DNA of 64,000 bases, from assembly GCA_047606565.1 (NCBI GenBank), contig JASGEH010000122.1, positions 7,913 through 71,912 of the forward strand, given 5' to 3'. This document shows, piece after piece, positions 1 to 8,895 of this stretch. The position numbers and the translations under genes were made by a program. Source of the DNA: Comamonas_F sp047606565. Its GTDB lineage: Bacteria; Pseudomonadota; Gammaproteobacteria; Burkholderiales; Burkholderiaceae_C. Below the pieces are notes generated by a model. The model ran no database searches. It had not been told where the DNA came from and saw nothing but the letters and a program-made list of their open reading frames with translations. Every line of letters begins with the position of its first letter. Within the stretch, counting starts at the first letter, position 1.

Positions 1-1374
1 CTGGGCGATGGCTTGCGCCAGCCGCTGTTGCGTGCGGGCGGCCTGTTCGGGGATGCCGAGTTGGGTGTAGACGCGCACCAGCGCGTGCAGCGCGATGGCG
101 TCGTCGGGATCGCTTAGTCGGCGCAGTTCCAGGAACTGCTGGGCCGCGCGCCAGTGGCCGGCCTGGAGGGCGGCGTCTTGCTGGATTTGGGTGAAGAGGT
201 CGCGCTGGGCGTGGCTGCCGCCGATGGCGTCGAGCTGCGGCAGGACGCTGCCGAGCAGGCGTGCCGCGTCGGCAGGGCGGCCGCGCGCGTGCGCCAGCAG
301 GCCGTGCGCGGCCGGCAGGGTGATGTCGCGCCAGACCGGCAGGCTGTGCGCGGGGGCCTCGCGGGCTTGCCGTTGCAGGGCCTGCAGCAGTTGGTCGGCC
401 TGGGGGCGCTGCGCGCGTGCCAGGCCGTAGAGGTATTGCAGCGAGAGGAAGGGTTGGGTGACGTCGTCGGCGCGGGCCGTCAGGTAGTCGGCGAGTGGCT
501 GCCAGCGGTCGCCGACGTCGGCCTGGGCCAGTTCCAGACGCACCAGCAGCGAGACGGCGCCGATCTGGTCTTGCGCGTATTCGGGGACGATGCCCCAGAC
601 GTGCCGGTCGTAGATCTGCAGGGCCCGGTCGGTGCGGCCGCGGGCGATGTAGAACAGCGCCAGGTGCCACCAGTTGTGGGTGTAGATGAAGGAGTTGAGC
701 CCGTCCCAATGGTGGCGGACCGATTCCATAAAGCCGATGCCTTCGAGGATGCGTCCCTGCGTCAGCAGCACGTGGGCCAGCGCGTGCTGCGCCCAGGGCT
801 CGCGCGGGTCGAGCGCCAGGGCCTGGCGCGCGGTCTGTTCGGCCTCGGCCAGCAGGTGGCATTGCTCGTAGGCGAAGGCCAGCATGCCGTGGGTCTGCGC
901 CACGTCGGGCGCCTGGCGGCAGGCCTTGAGGCCGATGCGCAGCATGGCGGCGTGGTCGCCCCGGTTGAAGTGCAGGTACTGGGCGAGCTTGGCGGCGAAG
1001 AGGTCGCGCGGAAATGCATCGAGCAACTGCTCGGCGCTGCGCAGGGCGGCGGGGATGTCGTCGGCTATCCAGGCCTGCAGCAGGTCCACGTGTCTTTGCA
1101 CGCGGGGCGGCGCCTGGGCGGCGGTGCGGCGGGCCGCATCGAGGTGGCGGCGCGCGAGCGCGGGGGCTGCGCTGGACTCCATGAACATGGTCAGGAAGCC
1201 CGCATAGGCGTTGACCAGCGTATCGCCGGGGGCGGCCTGGGCGGCCTCTAGGATGTGGGCGGCCTTGGGGTGGTAGGTGAGCAGGCCCTCGACGAAGTCG
1301 TTGATGGCTTGCACCAGGCCCGGCTGGCGCGCGGTTTCGGGTGCCAGGGGATTGCCCAGATAGTCCGTGGCCAT
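1..1374 (-). CDS. TPR-repeat protein (partial, C-terminus off the left edge)
   Basis: The frame is open from an ATG at 1374 to the left edge (458 codons), so the C-terminus is missing. The translation is almost all helical, with tetratricopeptide-like helix pairs rich in regularly spaced Ala, Leu, Tyr and Trp; one unit near residue 180 reads ALALDPREPWAQHALAHV. There is no signal peptide or membrane segment, so it is probably cytosolic. The overall pattern resembles TTC38-type TPR proteins, but the partner and function are unknown. It lies 43 bp downstream of fbp on the same strand and could be co-transcribed. A GTG in frame at 1392 is an alternative start. Confidence 0.7.
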   Translation of the reverse strand, partial: MATDYLGNPLAPETARQPGLVQAINDFVEGLLTYHPKAAHILEAAQAAPGDTLVNAYAGFLTMFMESSAAPALARRHLDAARRTAAQAPPRVQRHVDLLQAWIADDIPAALRSAEQLLDAFPRDLFAAKLAQYLHFNRGDHAAMLRIGLKACRQAPDVAQTHGMLAFAYEQCHLLAEAEQTARQALALDPREPWAQHALAHVLLTQGRILEGIGFMESVRHHWDGLNSFIYTHNWWHLALFYIARGRTDRALQIYDRHVWGIVPEYAQDQIGAVSLLVRLELAQADVGDRWQPLADYLTARADDVTQPFLSLQYLYGLARAQRPQADQLLQALQRQAREAPAHSLPVWRDITLPAAHGLLAHARGRPADAARLLGSVLPQLDAIGGSHAQRDLFTQIQQDAALQAGHWRAAQQFLELRRLSDPDDAIALHALVRVYTQLGIPEQAARTQQRLAQAIAQ

Positions 1375-1417
1375 GTCTTGGGCGCCTGTCACGTTCTGAG
1401 ACGGTGGGGTGCCCGGA

Positions 1418-2452
1418 TCAGGCCTTGCCGGCCGGGCTGTCTTGCGCGGCCTCGGCGTAGTACTGGTTGACGCGCGCGACCTCGTTCTTCGCGCCCAGGA
1501 TGACGCTGACGCGCTCGTGCAGCTTGGCTGGCTGGACGTCGAGGATGGACTGCTGGCCGTTGCTGGTGGCGCCGCCGGCCTGTTCGACCAGCCAGCCCAT
1601 GGGGTTGGCCTCGTAGAGCAGGCGCAGCTTGCCGGGCTTGCCGGGTTCGCGCTTGTCCCAGGGGTAGAGGAAGACGCCGCCGCGTGTGAGGATGCGGTGG
1701 ATGTCGGTGACCATGGAGGCGACCCAGCGCATGTTGAAGTCCTTGCCGCGCGGGCCTTCCTTGCCTTGCAGCAGCTCGCCGATGTAGCGCTGGATGGTCG
1801 GGTCCCAGTGGCGCTGGTTGCTCATGTTGATGGCGAATTCCTGGGTGTCGGCCGGGATCTTGACGTCCTCGGCGGTGAGCACGAAGGAGCCCTGCTCGCG
1901 GTCGAGGGTGAACATGGCGACACCATCGCCCACGGTCAGAACCAGCGTGGTCTGGGGGCCGTAGATGCAGTAGCCGGCGGCGACCTGCTCGCGCCCGGGC
2001 TGCAGGAAGTCGTTCTCGGAGACGCCCGGGTGGTCGCCGGTCTTGCGCAGCACGCTGAAGATGGTGCCGATGCTGACGTTGATGTCGATGTTGGAGGAGC
2101 CGTCGAGGGGGTCGAACAGCAGCAGGTATTCGCCTTGCGGGTAGCGGTTGGGCACCACGTAGATGCTGTCCATTTCCTCGCTGGCCATGGCCGCCAGGTG
2201 GCCGCCCCATTCGTTGGCCTCGATCAGCGTGTCGTTGGCGATGACGTCGAGCTTCTTCTGCACTTCGCCTTGCACGTTCTCGCTGCCGGCGGTGCCCAGC
2301 ACGTCGCCGAGCGCGCCTTTGTTGACGGCCAGGCTGATGCGCTTGCAGGCGCGCGCGACGACTTCGATGAGCAGCCGAAGCTGGGCCGGGATGTGGCCGT
2401 CGACGCGCTGCTTCTCGACGAGGTAGCGGGTCAGGGAGATCCGGGATGTCAT
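1418..2452 (-). CDS. fbp: Fructose-1,6-bisphosphatase, class I
   Basis: Hydrolyses fructose 1,6-bisphosphate to fructose 6-phosphate in gluconeogenesis; Mg-dependent cytosolic enzyme. The 344-residue protein is normal length for class I. It shows the metal-binding loop DPLDGSS at residues 114-120 and an acidic SEEM motif near residue 91. I chose the ATG at 2452 because GGAGAG lies 7 nt before it; the frame extends to a TTG at 2467, but that codon overlaps this ribosome-binding site. The protein then begins TSRISLTRYL, as usual for the family. It sits 59 bp downstream of pepN on the same strand. Confidence 0.96.
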   Translation of the reverse strand: MTSRISLTRYLVEKQRVDGHIPAQLRLLIEVVARACKRISLAVNKGALGDVLGTAGSENVQGEVQKKLDVIANDTLIEANEWGGHLAAMASEEMDSIYVVPNRYPQGEYLLLFDPLDGSSNIDINVSIGTIFSVLRKTGDHPGVSENDFLQPGREQVAAGYCIYGPQTTLVLTVGDGVAMFTLDREQGSFVLTAEDVKIPADTQEFAINMSNQRHWDPTIQRYIGELLQGKEGPRGKDFNMRWVASMVTDIHRILTRGGVFLYPWDKREPGKPGKLRLLYEANPMGWLVEQAGGATSNGQQSILDVQPAKLHERVSVILGAKNEVARVNQYYAEAAQDSPAGKA

Positions 2453-2511
2453 GGTTGCACTCTCCAAAGTTGAAAGACGGTGGGCGTGTGGGCCTCAGGT
2501 GCTCGGACGCT

Positions 2512-5226
2512 TCAGTCGGCCAACGCGCGCGAGACGACTTCGCGCACGTCGCGGCTCAGGTCGGCCTTGGCGGCGACGCGCCGCAGGGCTTCCTCGGCGG
2601 CGTGGCGGTAGGGCTGGGCGAGTTTCTTCCAGCGGTCGAGCGCGCGCGCCAGGCGGGCGGCGACCTGCGGGTTGATGGCGTCGAGCGCGGCCACCTGTTC
2701 AGCCCAGAACACGTAGCCGGCGGCGTCGGCGCGGTGGAAGGCGCCGGGGTTGGCGCTGCAGTAGCTGAAGATCAGGCTGCGCGCGCGGTTGGGGTTGCGC
2801 AGGCTGAAGTCGGGGTGCTTGAGAAGCTGGCGCACGGCGGGCAGCACGTCGCCGCCGCGGTCGCTGCGGCCGGCCTGCAGGGCGAACCATTTGTCGATGA
2901 CCAGCGCCTCGTCCTTGAACAGCGCGTGGAAGCGCGCCAGCGCCGGCTGGGCCAGTTCGTGGCCGGCGCCCAGCAGCGCGACCAGGGCGTTCTGGCGGTC
3001 GGTCATATTGCCGGCGTCCTTGAAGCGCTGGTAGGCGCGGCCGGGCCAGACCGCGTCGCCGCTGCGGCGCGCGGCCAGCACCAGCATGGACAGCGCCAGG
3101 CCGGCAAGCGCGCGGCGGCCGCTGGAGACCGGGTCGGGGCGGTAGGCGCCGTTGTCGTGGTGCGCCTCGTAGGCCCACAGCCAGTCGTCGTGGAGCGCGT
3201 GGGCGAGCTGCTCGCGCAGCGCCTCGCGCACGGCATGCACGCGCTGCGGGTCGATTTCGTCGAGCTGGTCGGCGATGTAGCTCTCGGAGGGCAGGGTCAG
3301 CGCCAGTTCCTTGAAGGCGGCGTCGAGCCGGTCGTCGCGCAGCAGGTCGCGCAGGGCGTCGAGGTAGGGCGCGTCGAGCGTGATGGCGTCGGCGGCATCG
3401 GCCGAGGCGATGGCCGCCAGCAGCCGGCGCAGCGACAGGCGCTGGCTGGCTTCCCAGCGGTTGAAGGGGTCGCTGTCGTGGCGCAGCAGCGCCAGCAGTT
3501 GCGCGTCGCTGTAGTCGTAGTCGAGCACGACCGGGGCGCTGAAGCCGCGCAGCAGCGAGGGCACCGGCTCCTGCGCGATGCCGGTGTAGGTGATGCGGCT
3601 TTCGGCCTCGGTCAGCACCAGGGTCTGCTGGTGGCTGTCGTGGCCGTCGGCGTGGGCCACGGCGATGTCCTGCGCGTTGGCGTGCAGGGCCACGGGCTGG
3701 CCGTCGGCGCCGATCAGGCCGAGCGTGACCGGGATCACGGCGGGCTGCTTGCCGGGCTGGCCGGGCGTGGCCGGAACCTGCTGCGTGAAGGTCAGCGTGT
3801 AGCTTTGCGCGCTGGCGTCGTAGTGCGACCGGACCGCCAGGCGCGGCGTGCCGGCCTGGCTGTACCAGCGCTTGAACTGCGGCAGCAGGCGCGCGAGCGG
3901 GCTGTCGGGGTTGGCGTCGGCGATGGCCTGGGCGAAGTCGTCGCAGGTCACGGCCTGGCCGTCGAAGCGCTCGAAGTACAGCGTGATGCCCCGCTCGAAG
4001 CCGGCGCGGCCGACCAGGGTCTGCATCATGCGCACCACTTCGGCGCCTTTTTCGTAGATGGTGACGGTGTAGAAGTTGTTGATCTCGACGTAGCTGTCGG
4101 GCCGCACCGGGTGGGCCATGGGGCCGGCGTCCTCGGGGAACTGGGCGGTGCGCAGCACGCGCACGTCCTCGATGCGCTTGACGGCGCGGGCGCTGGCGCT
4201 GCCAGCCAGGTCCATGCTGAATTCCTGGTCGCGGAAGACGGTCAGGCCCTCTTTCAGGCTCAACTGGAACCAGTCGCGGCAGGTGACGCGGTTGCCGCTC
4301 CAGTTGTGGAAGTACTCGTGGCCGACCACGCTTTCGATGTTGGCGAAGTCGACATCGGTGGCGGTGGCCGGGTTGGCCAGCACGTACTTGGTGTTGAAGA
4401 TGTTGAGGCCCTTGTTCTCCATGGCGCCCATGTTGAAGTCGCTGGTGGCGACGATCATGAAGCGTTCCAGGTCCAGTGGCAGGCCGAAGCGGGCCTCGTC
4501 CCACAGCACCGAGTGGACCAGCGAGGCCATGGCGTGCTCGGTCTTGTCGAGGTCGCCCGGGCGCACGTAGACCTGCAGCAGGTGCTCGGTGCCCGAGCGT
4601 GCGCGGATGCGCTGCTCGCGCGCGACCAGGGCGCCGGCGACCAGCGCGAACAGGTAGCAGGGCTTCTTGAACGGATCGACCCACTTGGCGTAGTGGCGGC
4701 CGGCCTCCAGCTCGCCGCTGTCGACCAGGTTGCCGTTGGACAGCAGCACCGGGTATTTGGCCTTGTCGGCGCGCAGGGTGACGGTGTAGCTGGCCATCAC
4801 GTCCGGGCGGTCGAGGAAGTAGGTGATGCGGCGGAAGCCCTCGGCTTCACATTGCGTGAAGAAGGCGTCCTGGCTCACGTACAGGCCCATGAGCTTGGTG
4901 TTCTTGGCCGGGCTGCAGGTGGTGAAGATCTCCAGCTCGAAGCTGCCCTCGGCGGGCAGGTTGTCGAGCACCAGTTGCTGGCCTTCCATGCGGAAGGAGG
5001 CGGACTGGCCGTTGACCAGCACGCGCGCCAGGTTCAGGTCCTCGCCGTCGAGCTTGAGCGGCTGCGCCGGCACCTCGGCATTGCGGCGCAGCGTCATGCG
5101 GTTGACCACGCGGGTCTTGGCCGGGTCGAGGTCGAAGGCCAGGTCGACCGTGTCGATCCAGTAGGGGGTGGCCGTGTAGTCCTCGCGCCGGATGGCGACA
5201 GGCTGTCCCAGTTCGTCACGCAACAT
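2512..5226 (-). CDS. pepN: Aminopeptidase N (M1 zinc metallopeptidase)
   Basis: Removes N-terminal residues from peptides in the cytosol. The 904-residue length matches bacterial PepN. The exopeptidase motif GAMEN is at residues 267-271 and the zinc site HEYFH at 303-307, with the third zinc ligand Glu326 at the expected 18-residue spacing. The C-terminal half has the helical PepN domain. The ATG at 5226 is chosen because family similarity begins right there (LRDELGQPVAIRREDY); the upstream extension of the frame reads as low-complexity shadow sequence of the neighbouring gene. The start overlaps the 3' end of the HAD phosphatase gene by 11 bp, so translation is probably coupled. Confidence 0.96.
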   Translation of the reverse strand: MLRDELGQPVAIRREDYTATPYWIDTVDLAFDLDPAKTRVVNRMTLRRNAEVPAQPLKLDGEDLNLARVLVNGQSASFRMEGQQLVLDNLPAEGSFELEIFTTCSPAKNTKLMGLYVSQDAFFTQCEAEGFRRITYFLDRPDVMASYTVTLRADKAKYPVLLSNGNLVDSGELEAGRHYAKWVDPFKKPCYLFALVAGALVAREQRIRARSGTEHLLQVYVRPGDLDKTEHAMASLVHSVLWDEARFGLPLDLERFMIVATSDFNMGAMENKGLNIFNTKYVLANPATATDVDFANIESVVGHEYFHNWSGNRVTCRDWFQLSLKEGLTVFRDQEFSMDLAGSASARAVKRIEDVRVLRTAQFPEDAGPMAHPVRPDSYVEINNFYTVTIYEKGAEVVRMMQTLVGRAGFERGITLYFERFDGQAVTCDDFAQAIADANPDSPLARLLPQFKRWYSQAGTPRLAVRSHYDASAQSYTLTFTQQVPATPGQPGKQPAVIPVTLGLIGADGQPVALHANAQDIAVAHADGHDSHQQTLVLTEAESRITYTGIAQEPVPSLLRGFSAPVVLDYDYSDAQLLALLRHDSDPFNRWEASQRLSLRRLLAAIASADAADAITLDAPYLDALRDLLRDDRLDAAFKELALTLPSESYIADQLDEIDPQRVHAVREALREQLAHALHDDWLWAYEAHHDNGAYRPDPVSSGRRALAGLALSMLVLAARRSGDAVWPGRAYQRFKDAGNMTDRQNALVALLGAGHELAQPALARFHALFKDEALVIDKWFALQAGRSDRGGDVLPAVRQLLKHPDFSLRNPNRARSLIFSYCSANPGAFHRADAAGYVFWAEQVAALDAINPQVAARLARALDRWKKLAQPYRHAAEEALRRVAAKADLSRDVREVVSRALAD

Positions 5227-5902
5227 CAAGAGTCTCCAGGAAGGGGCGAGCGAGCAGCTCGCGGAAATCGGTGATGGCGGCCAGCACGTGCGGGCCCGCC
5301 AGTTCTTCGGCGGTATGGGTGGTGCAGACGGCCACGGCCCGCATGCCGGCGCGGCGCGCGGCTTCGATGCCGTAGGGGGCGTCCTCGAACACCAGGCAGT
5401 GCGCCGGCGCCACGCCCAGCCGCTCGGCCGCGGCCAGGAAGATGGCCGGGTCGGGCTTGCCCGGCAGGCCCTCGTCGCCGCCGACCACGGCCTGGGCCGG
5501 CGGCTCCAGCCGCAGGCGTTCGAGCGCGAAGGCCAGGTTGGCCTGGTTGCCGGCCGAGCCCACGCCGATCTTGAGGCCATGCGCGGCGGCGCGCGCCGCG
5601 AACTCGGTCACGCCCGCGACGGCCTGGAAGTCCTGCGCGAACAGCTCGCGGTAGATGGCTTCCTTCTCGTCGTTGAGCGGCTGCGCCTCGGCCTCGGTGA
5701 ACTCGCGCCCGAACATCGCGCTCACGCACTCGCGGCCATTGCGGCCGTTGATGCGCGCCAGAAAGGCCACCGGGTCGCCGATGGGCTGGCCGTGGCGCTG
5801 CGCGAACACCTGCCAGGCCCGCAGGTGGGTGGGCAGCGAGTGGATCATGGTGCCATCCATGTCGAAGATGATGGCGCGGACGGAGGGGGCGGACAGAGTC
5901 AT
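5216..5902 (-). CDS. HAD-superfamily hydrolase, beta-phosphoglucomutase-like (IA)
   Basis: A 228-residue HAD phosphatase. Motif I is FDMDGT (nucleophile Asp14, acid/base Asp16), motif II is the GSAGN stretch, the motif III Lys is in GKPDPAIF, and motif IV is FEDAPYGIEAA. A helical cap between motifs I and II fits subfamily IA, close to beta-phosphoglucomutase and sugar-phosphate phosphatases. The substrate cannot be read from sequence. It is translationally overlapped with pepN downstream and lies 37 bp after prfB, so the minus-strand genes prfB, HAD, pepN and fbp may form one operon. Confidence 0.9.
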   Translation of the reverse strand: MTLSAPSVRAIIFDMDGTMIHSLPTHLRAWQVFAQRHGQPIGDPVAFLARINGRNGRECVSAMFGREFTEAEAQPLNDEKEAIYRELFAQDFQAVAGVTEFAARAAAHGLKIGVGSAGNQANLAFALERLRLEPPAQAVVGGDEGLPGKPDPAIFLAAAERLGVAPAHCLVFEDAPYGIEAARRAGMRAVAVCTTHTAEELAGPHVLAAITDFRELLARPFLETLDVA

Positions 5903-5939
5903 CGGCGGCAGGATGGGTCGGGCGGTTGGAACAGGCGTC

Positions 5940-7044
5940 TCAGACGCCTTGCTTGAGCGAGGCTTCGATGAAGGGGTCGAGGTCGCCGTCGAGCACCTTC
6001 TGGGTGTTGGAGATTTCGACGTTGGTGCGCAAGTCCTTGATGCGGCTGGAGTCCAGCACGTAGCTGCGGATCTGGTGGCCCCAGCCGACGTCGGTCTTGC
6101 TGTCTTCGAGCTTTTGCTGCTCGTCCATGCGCTTGCGCATCTCGTAGTCGTACAGGCGCGAGCGCAGGCGCTGCCAGGCGACGTCGCGGTTGCTGTGCTG
6201 GCTGCGGCTGTCCTGACATTGCACGACGATGCCGGTCGGGATGTGCGTCAGGCGCACCGCCGAGTCGGTCTTGTTGATGTGCTGGCCGCCCGCGCCCGAG
6301 GCCCGGTAGGTGTCGGTACGCACGTCTGAGGGGTCGATGTTGACCTCGAAGCTGTCGTCGATCTCGGGCGAGACGAAGACGCTGGCGAAGCTGGTGTGGC
6401 GACCGCCCGAGGAGTCGAAGGGCGACTTGCGTACCAGCCGGTGCACGCCGGTCTCGGTGCGCAGCAGGCCGTAGGCGTATTCGCCCTCGATCTTGATCGA
6501 GGCGCTCTTGATGCCGGCCACGTCGCCCGGCGTTTCTTCGTCGACCGTGACCTTGAAGCCCTTGCGCTCGGCGTACTTCAGGTACTGGCGCAGCAGCATG
6601 CTGGCCCAGTCGCAGGCCTCGGTGCCGCCGGCGCCGGCCTGGATGTCCAGGAAGGCGTTGTTGGGGTCGGCGGGCTGGCTGAACATGCGGCGGAACTCCA
6701 GCTTCTCGACCTCGGCGGCGAGCTTGGCGGCTTCCTCGGCAATCGTCTGCAGGCCGGCCTCGTCGCCGTCGGCGCGGCTCATCTCATAGAGCTCGGCGTT
6801 GTCGGCCAGCTCACGCGTGAGCTCGTCGATCACCAGCACCACGGCTTCGAGCGACTTCTTTTCCTTGCCCAGTTCCTGGGCGCGCTTGGGGTCGTTCCAG
6901 ACCGTCGGGTCTTCGAGGGCGGCGTTGACGTCTTCTAGTTTGCGTTGCTTGTTGTCGTAGTCAAAGATACCCCCGTAGCTCGGCGGTGCGAGCCTGGAGG
7001 TCTTCGAGCTGGCTGCCAATCTGGTTGATGCGTTCTGCGTCCAT
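5940..7044 (-). CDS. prfB: Peptide chain release factor 2 (with programmed +1 frameshift)
   Basis: RF2 recognises UGA and UAA and triggers peptide release. The gene is in two frames: codons 1-27 from the ATG at 7044 end in GGG TAT CTT, followed by an in-frame TGA (6963-6961); shifting +1 continues as GAC TAC GAC in a 340-residue frame to 5940, giving a 367-residue product. This is the classic RF2 autoregulation. In the joined protein the anticodon-mimic tripeptide SPF is at residues 207-209 and the catalytic GGQ at 252-254, close to the E. coli positions. The downstream frame stays open to 7169, but that extension lacks RF2 similarity and should not be used as the start. Confidence 0.96.
6960..6978 (-). 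promoter_or_regulatory. prfB programmed +1 frameshift site
   Basis: Read on the minus strand, a G5 internal Shine-Dalgarno-like run is followed by TAT CTT TGA C. The CTT slippery codon, in-frame UGA and the following C match the canonical bacterial RF2 frameshift signal. When RF2 is scarce the ribosome pauses at UGA and slips +1, restoring RF2 synthesis. Confidence 0.95.
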
Positions 7045-7244
7045 GGTGCGGTCTTTCCAAATTCTGTGGGGGAGCGGGGGCCAGGCGGCGCACAGCGGCG
7101 GCGCTGGCCAGCGGCAAAGCCCCGGATTGTCCCATGCCTGGACCGGGGCATCGGGCTATCGCGCATCATAGGGATACGGCTGCCGGCATGCCGCGCTGAC
7201 TCGCTCTACACTGGGCGGCTGTTCCGAGAAAACTGTATCCATCC

Positions 7245-8321
7245 ATGACCGAATTTTCCAAGGTCCGCCTGGGCCAGAGCGATTTGCAGGTGGCCCCGAT
7301 CTGCCTGGGCACCATGACGTTTGGCGAACAGGTGGACGAGCCCACCGCCTTCGCCATCCTGGACCGCGCGCTGGCGCGCGGGGTCGATTTCCTGGACACC
7401 GCCGAGATGTACGCCGTGCCCGCGCGCGCCCAGACCTACGGCGCGACCGAGCGCATCCTGGGCCACTGGTTCGCCAGCCGCCCGGGCGCGCGCGAGCGGG
7501 TGGTGCTGGCCTCCAAGGTGGCCGGCCCCTCGCGTGGCTACGACTGGATCCGTGGTGGCAGCCGCAACCTGACCCAGGCCGACATCGTGGGCGCCTGCGA
7601 CGACAGCCTGCGCCGCCTGCAGACCGACCGCATCGACCTCTACCAGATCCACTGGCCGGTGCGCGCGGTGCCGGCCTTCGGCCGCGTCTATTTCGACCCG
7701 GCGGAAGACGACGCGGCGCTGTCGTCCCTGCACGAGCAACTGCTGGGGCTGGAAAAGCTGGTGAAGGCGGGCAAGGTGCGCGCCATCGGCTTGTCCAACG
7801 AGACGCCCTACGGCGTCATGGAATTCGTGCGCCTGGCCGAGCAGCACGGCCTGCCGCGCGTGGCGACCGTGCAAAACCCCTATTGCCTGGTCAACCGCAG
7901 CGTGGACAACGCCTTGGACGAAGTGTTGCACCGGCTGGACGTGTCGCTGCTGGCCTATTCGCCGCTGGGCTTCGGCCTGCTGACCGGCAAATACGACGCC
8001 AGCGGCCTGACCGGGCCGGACGCGCCGGCCGGCGCCCGCATCGCGGCCTACGAATCGGTGCGCCGCCAGCGCTGGGGCCGGCCCGAGGCGCTGGCCGCCG
8101 CGCGCCTGTACAACGCCCTGGCGCGCGAGCACGGCCTCACGCCCACGCAACTGGCGCTGGCCTTCTGCTACACGCGCTGGTCGGTGCGCAGCACCATCAT
8201 CGGCGTGACCAGCGTGGCCCAGCTCGACGAGGATCTGGATGCCTGGGGCACCGTGCTTTCGCCCGAACTGCGGGCCGCCATTGACGCCATCCGCTGGTCG
8301 CACCGCGATCCGGCGGTCTAG
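7245..8321 (+). CDS. tas: NADP(H)-dependent aldo/keto reductase, Tas family
   Basis: A 358-residue TIM-barrel aldo/keto reductase of the E. coli Tas type (346 aa). The catalytic tetrad is visible: Asp and Tyr in LDTAEMYAVP, Lys in LASKVAGP and His in YQIHWPV. The GTMTFGE and VSNET-like (LSNETPYGVME) stretches are also Tas-like. It should reduce small aldehydes or ketones with NADPH in the cytosol; the physiological substrate is unknown. It is divergent from prfB (200 bp between start codons, where the promoters of both must lie) and convergent with the dioxygenase operon, separated by 73 bp. Confidence 0.9.
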   Translation: MTEFSKVRLGQSDLQVAPICLGTMTFGEQVDEPTAFAILDRALARGVDFLDTAEMYAVPARAQTYGATERILGHWFASRPGARERVVLASKVAGPSRGYDWIRGGSRNLTQADIVGACDDSLRRLQTDRIDLYQIHWPVRAVPAFGRVYFDPAEDDAALSSLHEQLLGLEKLVKAGKVRAIGLSNETPYGVMEFVRLAEQHGLPRVATVQNPYCLVNRSVDNALDEVLHRLDVSLLAYSPLGFGLLTGKYDASGLTGPDAPAGARIAAYESVRRQRWGRPEALAAARLYNALAREHGLTPTQLALAFCYTRWSVRSTIIGVTSVAQLDEDLDAWGTVLSPELRAAIDAIRWSHRDPAV

Positions 8322-8394
8322 TCGGGGCCATCAGAACGGCCATCGCGATCCACGCGAGCACCAGGGGGAATCTGCTCTCTTGCGGGTCCTCCTG

Positions 8395-8895
8395 TCAGAA
8401 CGGGATGGCTAATGGCGTAAAGCTTGCATCGGCATTGATCAGTTCGACCTTCTTATAGCGAATGCGCAGTTGATCGCCTTCACGTGCCAGTTGGTGCGTG
8501 GCTCTGGCGGCGAAAAAGCGCTGGTGGCTTTTCCTGTAGTCGGCAACCAGCAACGCCGATGAGACTTCGGCGGTTGTCTGGGTCTGCTTTTCGATGCGCA
8601 CGTTGCTGACGAGCCTGATGGTGCGTGAAGGCGGCGACTGCACGTGGATGTCCGGGTGGCGCAGGCGCGCGATGCGGTTGCCCATGAGTTCGCGGTCGTC
8701 GAAGAAAATGGACACTTCGGTGTAGGGGTCGGCCTGGCCGGGGCGGGCGGGAACCCAGTACTCGGCATCCTCGGTGTAGAGGGCCTGCCAATCTTCGAAG
8801 TGGCGTTCGTCGAGCAGGCGTGCTTCGAGGTAGAGGAAGTCTTCGACATCGTTGCGCGAGAGTGCAGGCCGGGCGGCGGTCAGGGAATCGCTCAT
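8395..8895 (-). CDS. Aromatic-ring-hydroxylating dioxygenase, beta (small) subunit
   Basis: A 166-residue protein of the SnoaL-like fold used by ring-hydroxylating dioxygenase beta subunits, with typical stretches LYLEARLLDERHFEDWQALY, YWVPARPG and DDRELMGNRIARL. It would form an alpha3beta3 oxygenase with the preceding gene, playing a structural role. Its ATG overlaps the alpha stop codon (ATGA), implying coupled synthesis. It is last in the minus-strand operon. Fewer G/C third positions than in the housekeeping block suggest a different history. Confidence 0.88.
   Translation of the reverse strand: MSDSLTAARPALSRNDVEDFLYLEARLLDERHFEDWQALYTEDAEYWVPARPGQADPYTEVSIFFDDRELMGNRIARLRHPDIHVQSPPSRTIRLVSNVRIEKQTQTTAEVSSALLVADYRKSHQRFFAARATHQLAREGDQLRIRYKKVELINADASFTPLAIPF

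Noticed and set aside
2453..2467. TTG at 2467 as the fbp start
   Set aside because: That codon overlaps the GGAGAG ribosome-binding site, and family similarity begins after the ATG at 2452.
2446..5274. A 942-codon open frame on the plus strand opposite pepN
   Set aside because: It is the antisense shadow of a GC-rich gene: composition is Gly/Ala/Val/Arg-biased with no domain, while the minus strand encodes a complete PepN with all catalytic motifs.
5940..7169. Uninterrupted 409-codon frame as the full prfB gene
   Set aside because: The first part has no RF2 similarity; the real N-terminus is in another frame joined by programmed frameshifting.
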